This document shows, one piece after another, positions 21,505-25,950 of a stretch of DNA of 25,950 bases. The DNA is from a virus, in IMG/VR virus record IMGVR_UViG_3300029982_000061, positions 1-25,950 of that record. One strand, written 5' to 3'. Each line of letters begins with the position of its first letter. Within the stretch, counting starts at the first letter, position 1. The notes beneath the pieces are model-generated. The model was not told where the DNA came from. It saw only the letters and a program-made list of their open reading frames with translations, and did no database searches. Position numbers and translations under genes: made by a program.

Positions 21505-22107
21505 TTAGGCGGCCTTTTTCAAGGCTTGAAGGTGCTGGAAGATTCTGGCGCAACCGCGAGCGTCCTTCATGGCGTCGTGCGCGCCTTCGAGTTCTTCGTT
21601 GAAAAAGAAGCGGTAAGCCTCAACCAACTTTGGCGGTTTGGCACTAAACCGGCCAGCGGCCATCATTGCATCGGTGGGCGCCATGGAGATAATTTCCCGC
21701 GATTGGTTCATGGTGCAGAAGCCGCGCACAGTGTCGATCTCTTCACATTGCTCGCGCGTCATGCCATAGCGCAGCATTGCAATACGCATGATGCGGCGGT
21801 CAAAATTGAGGCTGTGAGCAACATGGCGCTGGCACCTGGCGTGAAAGGCAAGAAACAATTGCACCGCCAAAGCCTCGGGGATACCGGCAAGCTCTGCCTT
21901 TTCCTGGCTGATGCCGTGAATGGCCGTCACCTCGGGCGGGATGGTCCAGCCCTCGGGCTTGATCAGCACATTAACGGCGGCCTGCTCATTGCCGGCAGCA
22001 TCGGTCAGAATCATTGCCAACTGCACGATATGCGGTTGCTGCGGCGCATCTGATGGGCTCTTGAAATCCGGCAGCCCGGTTGTCTCAGTATCAAAAATGA
22101 GGTTCAT
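21505..22107 (-). CDS. DnaQ-like 3'-5' exonuclease
   Basis: 200 residues with all DEDDh exonuclease motifs: DTETTGL (Asp6, Glu8), HSLNFDRRIM (Asp103) and HDAMKDA (His177, Asp182). These bind two metal ions and cut DNA or RNA from the 3' end. It starts in an ATGA overlap with the YqaJ-type gene and precedes the annealing-protein candidate, so it probably works in phage recombination or replication repair rather than as a polymerase subunit. Length is normal for free-standing DnaQ-like proteins. Confidence 0.9.
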   Translation of the reverse strand: MNLIFDTETTGLPDFKSPSDAPQQPHIVQLAMILTDAAGNEQAAVNVLIKPEGWTIPPEVTAIHGISQEKAELAGIPEALAVQLFLAFHARCQRHVAHSLNFDRRIMRIAMLRYGMTREQCEEIDTVRGFCTMNQSREIISMAPTDAMMAAGRFSAKPPKLVEAYRFFFNEELEGAHDAMKDARGCARIFQHLQALKKAA

Positions 22108-23060
22108 AGCATTGTTTCCTTAACTGTGTATCTCGGACCGCCAGCGCGCCCCTTGATGATTTCGCCTGGTTTTGCTGGGCGATCTGGTGTGTCGGCGGTC
22201 ACGCTGCGGCTGACCGAATAGCCGGCGCCCCAGCCTCGGGCATGATTACCCATCAGGTTTGCGATGTGGGCGCGCGCCTCGGCTTTATTGGTGGCAGCGG
22301 CTTTCTCGCGCGCGGATGCCTCGACATACTGTGCGCAGAAAACAGCCCACTCGTTATTGGTGGAGAAATCAACGCTATCGTCGATTTTATCCGGGAATAA
22401 TTCGGCCAGGACGTGCACCGCACTTGCTGAACTATCCGGTGCCGGCGGATCGCTTTCACGCACTCTGCGCCAAAATTCATGGACCAGATCGCGCATCTTT
22501 TGGATTAACGCAGGCCGGCGGAAGAAGCGGTACACCTCTATGTGGTTACCACCCACCAATGCCACCACAGCGCCCCACTGACAGCCGGTGCAAGCCAACT
22601 GAGATTGCAGTTGCAACATGATCGGAAGCGGTGGCTCATCATTGGTCCACTTGGCACGGTGAATCAACCAATCAACATTTTTACATTCAAGCACGCCTGG
22701 GCCAATGCAACCAAACTCAATGTCTTTCGGGGCAGGTTCGAGAATGAGGTGATCGAGACTGGCACCCAGGCCATGGCACTCATCATCTTCGTAATAGGCG
22801 CCCTTCTCGATTTTCCAATTCTCGCGCTTGGCGGCTGCCTTGGCAATAATGTCCTCAAGGAAAAGGCCGGCGTCGATGCGCTCCCCTTCTACCGGCGGCG
22901 CCTTTACGCCGCGTTTAATGTGATAAAGAGCAAACTCCGAATTGGCATAAGCCTGGATGGCTTCGAGGCCAAAAAGCGCAGCAACCTCGCTGCTACCTAC
23001 GTGTTTCGCTCTGGTGGCGTGCCACTCCGGGCTGTCGTGGATGTATGTTCCTATAAGCAT
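22104..23060 (-). CDS. YqaJ-like viral recombinase (lambda-type exonuclease)
   Basis: 318 residues; GAGGTG lies before the ATG. The nuclease core has SPEWHATRAKHVGSSEVAAL near the start, GLGASLDHLI with Asp103, and GPGVLECKNVD with the Glu125-x-Lys127 pair, then MLQLQSQLACTG. This is the D...E-x-K layout of the PD-(D/E)XK fold in YqaJ/lambda exonucleases. It would resect double-stranded DNA to expose single strands for annealing. C-terminal third is more variable and basic. It overlaps the DnaQ-like gene by four bases. Confidence 0.85.
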   Translation of the reverse strand: MLIGTYIHDSPEWHATRAKHVGSSEVAALFGLEAIQAYANSEFALYHIKRGVKAPPVEGERIDAGLFLEDIIAKAAAKRENWKIEKGAYYEDDECHGLGASLDHLILEPAPKDIEFGCIGPGVLECKNVDWLIHRAKWTNDEPPLPIMLQLQSQLACTGCQWGAVVALVGGNHIEVYRFFRRPALIQKMRDLVHEFWRRVRESDPPAPDSSASAVHVLAELFPDKIDDSVDFSTNNEWAVFCAQYVEASAREKAAATNKAEARAHIANLMGNHARGWGAGYSVSRSVTADTPDRPAKPGEIIKGRAGGPRYTVKETML

Positions 23061-23068
23061 GGTTCACC

Positions 23069-24241
23069 TCAATAAGAAATTGAAACGTGTGGCACAGCGC
23101 CTTTCGCAATCGCGGTGATGATCTCCACCGCTTTCTCCTGATCAACACCCAAGGCTTCGATTGCATCACAAGCAGCGCGGTTGATCTTTCTGCGGTGGGC
23201 TTGATTGGCGGCGCGCAACTCATCGGCTTTGCGTTGGGCTTCGCGCTCATCCGCAACCCGCCGGCGCTCGGCCTCGATTGCCGCATCCTGATCGCGCTGC
23301 GCCTTTTTAGCAGCCGCAATTCTGTCTAATTCCGCTTTCTCGGCGGCGGCGATGCGGTCAGCCTCAGCTTTTGCTGCGGCCTTGCGAGCCGCTTCAGCCG
23401 CATCTTGGGCATCGCGCTCGCGCTGCGCCGCCGCCTGACGTTCGGCCTCCGCTTTAGTCTCAGCGGCCAGACGCTCGGCCTCCACCCTAGTCGCCTCTGC
23501 CGCAGCCTCCTTGGCCGCCCGCGTTTCCGCTTCTTCACGGGCACGCTGGGCGGCTTGAGCCGCAATTTCGGCCTCACGATCCTGGCGCTGGCGCTCTGCT
23601 TCTTCTGCCTCACGCCTCTCATTCTCGGCGCGTAGCCGGTCTAATTCGGCGGCATCGGCTTCACGTTTTTGGGCAGTGACCAGCAAGCCGCGCATCCGTG
23701 AGATTTCGGCCGCAAGAGTGGCTGCGGCCCGGTCAGCAAATTCCCGCCAATCGCGGCCCGGATAATCTTGGAGCCATTCAATCCGCGCCTCGATCTCGGC
23801 AGCGGTCTCACTCAAGCCATAATGCGGCCCCTCGACCATTACGGCGATTGCTTGCTCATGGCTGGCGATGCGCGATTCTTCGGCTGCCTCAAAGGTAGTC
23901 AGCTCTGCGCGTATCTCGATCTTCAGGGCGTCCAAACGCTCACGGATAATACGGCGCTCGGCATTCACGCGGTTAATGCGTAAACGATCTTCCTCCGTCA
24001 TATCCTTTCCGAGATCGTCAAGCCACACCTTGCGGCGCGCGATCTGTGCAGCCAAAGAAGCGATCCTTTTGCGGCCGACATCAGTGGAAATATCGCGCGG
24101 AATAGCGCGGACCTCGCGTTCTATCCGTTCGAGCAAACTAAGCACCGCCTCTGGTGCGAAAATTTGCACCGCTGTCATACTTTCAATCGGCATAACACTG
24201 GTAGATGGTTGTTCTTCGATTTGATTCAGTAAATCACTCAC
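23069..24241 (-). CDS. Long coiled-coil protein of the recombination operon
   Basis: I prefer the GTG at 24241 (GGAGG eight bases upstream, 390 residues) over the ATG at 24256, in whose first codons that GGAGG lies. Residues about 190-345 are an almost unbroken Ala/Glu/Arg/Lys heptad region (for example AAEATRVEAERLAAETKAEA), a very long coiled coil. The N-terminal half is helical with a KDMTEEDRLRINRVNAERR segment. The C-terminus RKINRAACDAIEALGVDQEK then IAKGAVPHVSISY looks like a small conserved end domain I recall from phage proteins beside recombination nucleases. A scaffold or partner of the exonuclease is possible; no catalytic motif is seen. Confidence 0.65.
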   Translation of the reverse strand: MSDLLNQIEEQPSTSVMPIESMTAVQIFAPEAVLSLLERIEREVRAIPRDISTDVGRKRIASLAAQIARRKVWLDDLGKDMTEEDRLRINRVNAERRIIRERLDALKIEIRAELTTFEAAEESRIASHEQAIAVMVEGPHYGLSETAAEIEARIEWLQDYPGRDWREFADRAAATLAAEISRMRGLLVTAQKREADAAELDRLRAENERREAEEAERQRQDREAEIAAQAAQRAREEAETRAAKEAAAEATRVEAERLAAETKAEAERQAAAQRERDAQDAAEAARKAAAKAEADRIAAAEKAELDRIAAAKKAQRDQDAAIEAERRRVADEREAQRKADELRAANQAHRRKINRAACDAIEALGVDQEKAVEIITAIAKGAVPHVSISY

Positions 24242-24287
24242 GGCCAAAGCCTCCATTTGAAATTCCGAGTTTCACAGTTATCGCCCA

Positions 24288-24551
24288 TCAGCCGGAGCCG
24301 GAGCCGTCGCCGTAGCCGGAGCCGTCGCCGGAGCCGGAGCCGTCGCCGGAGCCGTAGCCGTAGCCGTAGCCGGAGCCGTCGCCGTCGCCGTAGCCGTAGC
24401 CGTCGCCGGAGCCGTAGCCGGAGCCGTAGTCGTCGCCGTAGCCGTAGCCGGAGCCGGAGCCGGAGCCGTAGCCGGAGCCGTCGCCGTAGCCGGAGCCGTC
24501 GCCGGAGCCGTAGCCGGAGCCGTGATGTTTATTTTTCAATGAAAGCGACAT
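24288..24551 (-). CDS. Gly-X repeat protein (GSGYGDG type)
   Basis: 87 residues; GGAGA lies seven bases before the ATG at 24551. After MSLSLKNKHH the remaining 77 residues alternate Gly with Ser, Tyr or Asp, with one break (GDDY). The opposite strand is also open over the repeat but would encode Arg/Ser repeats without a good start, so the minus strand is preferred by start site, operon direction and position. The gene overlaps the DUF6948 gene by 23 bases. Similar Gly/Tyr/Asp-rich small proteins occur in some phages; their role is not known to me. Confidence 0.6.
   Translation of the reverse strand: MSLSLKNKHHGSGYGSGDGSGYGDGSGYGSGSGSGYGYGDDYGSGYGSGDGYGYGDGDGSGYGYGYGSGDGSGSGDGSGYGDGSGSG
24291..24521. 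repeat. Hexanucleotide repeat tract (GCCGNN)
   Basis: 231 bases built almost wholly of three hexamers on the + strand: GCCGGA, GCCGTA and GCCGTC, in irregular order. On the minus strand these are GGC followed by TCC, TAC or GAC. All the variation is in two of the six bases. Gain or loss of units keeps the reading frame. Confidence 0.9.
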
Positions 24552-24897
24552 AAGATTTCTCCGCAGATTCTGTCGTTGGAATGTATTCGATTGCGTTTGT
24601 CAACATAACTTGACCGGTTGCATTCAAGCGCGATCCCTTGCCGATTCCGGTTTGCGCGACAGCAGAAAGCGACAGTGCACCACCATCCCACTTCCACAAA
24701 CGTAGAGCATTATCGAGTTTACACTCCATTGCATTTTGCGGGTTGATCCATACCACATCACCAATATGCACCCCCGCGCTGTAGGTCCGCACAAGGCATC
24801 TTTCCCCTAACATTGGGTGGATGACGGTTTCGGTTTCTTTACCGAATAGTGCAGCTAATTGTTTTGCCTCACCGATAGTCAGATCATCTATTTTCAT
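24529..24897 (-). CDS. DUF6948-like phage protein
   Basis: 122 residues from the ATG at 24897, which has GGAGAG upstream; an in-frame start further out (24927) lacks one. The sequence MLGERCLVRTYSAGVHIGDVV, ALRLWKWDGGALSLSAVAQ and GQVMLTNAIEYIP fits my memory of the DUF6948 domain of phage proteins: a VRTYSAGVH strand, an RLW-x-W turn and an LT-x-A-x-E-x-IP end. Family function is unknown. An extra N-terminal helical segment (LTIGEAKQLAALFGKE) precedes the domain. Located in the early operon. Confidence 0.7.
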   Translation of the reverse strand: MKIDDLTIGEAKQLAALFGKETETVIHPMLGERCLVRTYSAGVHIGDVVWINPQNAMECKLDNALRLWKWDGGALSLSAVAQTGIGKGSRLNATGQVMLTNAIEYIPTTESAEKSYVAFIEK

Positions 24898-24917
24898 TTT
24901 ACTCTCCATTGTTAAAA

Positions 24918-25043
24918 TTAAGGCCAATATTTTCCAAGTGAACGACTTTCACAAGTCCCCGCCGGGATCAACACCGCGTCGAGTCGGCGCAGGATGGCGA
25001 GAGCGCGGGTTAGGTGGTGGCGCACCAATTCCACCGCGCTCAT
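24918..25043 (-). CDS. Small protein of unknown function (41 residues)
   Basis: The ATG at 25043 overlaps the stop of the previous gene (ATGA), with a GGTGGGG just upstream, and the frame runs to a TAA at 24918. The product, MSAVELVRHHLTRALAILRR onward, looks like a basic amphipathic helix followed by a short tail. It fills the gap between two genes that would otherwise be 143 bases apart. Translational coupling supports it; no family is recognised. Confidence 0.45.
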   Translation of the reverse strand: MSAVELVRHHLTRALAILRRLDAVLIPAGTCESRSLGKYWP

Positions 25044-25396
25044 TCCCCACCCCCTTCGATGCGGCGGAAGCGGGCGCCGCGATAGAAAAAATTCTCGTTT
25101 CTCTTGTCATCGCAATACACCGTCACCATGACTCCACTCGCATTAGAAAGAGGCTTAATCATGTATTTCTTGCCTTTTGTAAGATCTGAAACACCGAGAG
25201 TTTCGATGCACTCAGCTTCGTAATATCCCTCCGGCAGTTCGGCTTCTCGCGCCTTGACAAGTCCGCCCCCGTCAAGCGATTCCAGCACCGGCCCCACATC
25301 CTCGGTGAGAAACTGAACAGCACGATCATATCGCTGCGCCTCGATCATTTTGAGCGCGGTGGCGAGCGAGGCTCGGGCGGTGGTGATGTCGGTCAC
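25040..25396 (-). CDS. Phage protein of unknown function
   Basis: 118 residues with a GTG start at 25396 that overlaps the previous stop (GTGA); longer readings run back through the upstream gene. The N-terminal 45 residues are helical (LATALKMIEAQRYDRAVQFL). The rest is a small beta domain, ELPEGYYEAECIETLGVSD, KGKKYMIKPLS, VMVTVYCDDKR, FFYRGARFRRIE, of the kind seen in short phage proteins that mimic SH3-like folds. No catalytic residues are seen. It lies in the same operon as the genes on both sides. Confidence 0.55.
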   Translation of the reverse strand: MTDITTARASLATALKMIEAQRYDRAVQFLTEDVGPVLESLDGGGLVKAREAELPEGYYEAECIETLGVSDLTKGKKYMIKPLSNASGVMVTVYCDDKRNENFFYRGARFRRIEGGGE

Positions 25397-25950
25397 GGCG
25401 CGTCTCCTTCGGTTGCTGGCTGGTCGTTCCACGTAGGGAAAGCCCGGTGTTCTACGCCATCGAGTAGGGCGCCGGAAACCTTTTTTCCTGCGCGCACCAT
25501 TTGACAACTATCGAATAAATCTATGCTGCGCGCTCGCACCCCCGTAGAGATATCAAATCCGCTACCGTCATAAACGCTGACCGCCCGTCGATTGCAGTTG
25601 ATAGCGCCATATGATGGCGCCCATTCTCCCCACTGCTTGAAAAAGAACGGGACACCGGCAGAGGCACACTGATTACGCAGCGAGCGCGCCCAATCGGGGT
25701 GCATAGGGCGCGCATGGGGGCCGCTTTCGCCGCCGCAAATTACCCAATCAACACCGGGTAGCCAGGATATTAGATTGATTTTGCCGAGCAGAGGCTCGCA
25801 CGAAAGAAACCGCTTAACCGCCGGCACCGCCAGCAAGTGCGGAATACGCCGATCGGCTTCTTCCTGGTTCTCCACCGTGGTGCCCAGCCACACATTCTTC
25901 CATCCCTCACCCCACGCCGGCGCGCCGATATCGGGGCTGGGCAGCATCTT
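25393..25950 (-). CDS. Phage Gp37/Gp68 (DUF5131) family protein, C-terminal part (5' cut by window edge)
   Basis: The frame is open to the window edge, so the start lies outside. The visible 185 residues contain NVWLGTTVENQEEADRRIPH, VKRFLSCEPLLGKINL, VDWVICGGESGPHARPMHPD, LRNQCASAGVPFFFKQWGEW and, near the end, AGKKVSGALLDGVEH. This series is characteristic of DUF5131/Gp37-Gp68 phage proteins. The N-terminal half of the family, with its conserved cysteines, is not in view. Function of the family is not settled. It is the first visible gene of the leftward early operon. Confidence 0.85.
   Translation of the reverse strand, partial: KMLPSPDIGAPAWGEGWKNVWLGTTVENQEEADRRIPHLLAVPAVKRFLSCEPLLGKINLISWLPGVDWVICGGESGPHARPMHPDWARSLRNQCASAGVPFFFKQWGEWAPSYGAINCNRRAVSVYDGSGFDISTGVRARSIDLFDSCQMVRAGKKVSGALLDGVEHRAFPTWNDQPATEGDAP

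Noticed and set aside
21460-22053. 197-codon plus-strand frame
   Set aside because: It lies antisense to the DnaQ-like gene, whose catalytic motifs are all intact on the minus strand.
24257-24553. Plus-strand frame encoding long Arg/Ser repeats over the hexamer tract
   Set aside because: It is the complement of the Gly-X gene, opposes the operon, and has no good ribosome binding site; repeats leave several frames open by chance.

Overview
The window looks like part of the genome of a tailed phage or prophage with a contractile (myovirus-type) tail. The host is probably an alphaproteobacterium. An acetic acid bacterium or relative is a guess from the style of the endolysin, fibre and small proteins, and I hold it loosely. 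There are no tRNAs, rRNAs or housekeeping genes. Almost every stretch is tightly packed with ATGA-type start/stop overlaps, as in phage operons.

Layout. Positions 1-10829 (+) hold a tail operon in conserved order: DUF3383 sheath-like protein (cut by the window edge), tail tube, tail assembly chaperone with a likely -1 frameshift product, short tape measure with a lytic transglycosylase domain, Dit-like protein, baseplate plug, hub, spike with an HxH tip, gp25-like wedge, baseplate J, a DUF2612 wedge fused to a long N-terminal region, a fibre and a fibre adaptor. Positions 10840-13689 (+) hold two proteins with Sec-type signal peptides, the second a beta-helix (tailspike-like) protein. Positions 13758-16090 (+) hold a run of small membrane, lipoprotein and unknown genes ending in a GH108-type endolysin with an altered active-site motif.

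Positions 16090-18930 (mostly -) are an accessory island. It has a three-domain gene (DPPY methyltransferase, HigA-like HTH, ImmA/IrrE-type metalloprotease) followed by a small gene that has been cut by an 819-bp element. The element has near-perfect terminal inverted repeats and an 8-bp target duplication. It carries two passenger genes, a 19-bp-periodic TGCAGG array and what looks like the tail of a lost transposase. Removing it restores the reading frame of the cut gene. Positions 19030-19616 hold a short phage-gene fragment and two small + strand genes, the latter enclosed by a 16-bp inverted repeat.

Positions 19653-25950 (-) hold the early/recombination side: two small genes, a strong intrinsic terminator, then an operon read leftward from the window edge. 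In transcription order it encodes a Gp37/Gp68 (DUF5131) protein, two small proteins, a DUF6948 protein, a Gly-X repeat protein, a long coiled-coil protein, a YqaJ-type exonuclease, a DnaQ-like exonuclease and a candidate single-strand annealing protein. The late (+) and early (-) blocks converge on the accessory island. The least ordinary parts are the methyltransferase-HTH-protease fusion and the element next to it.
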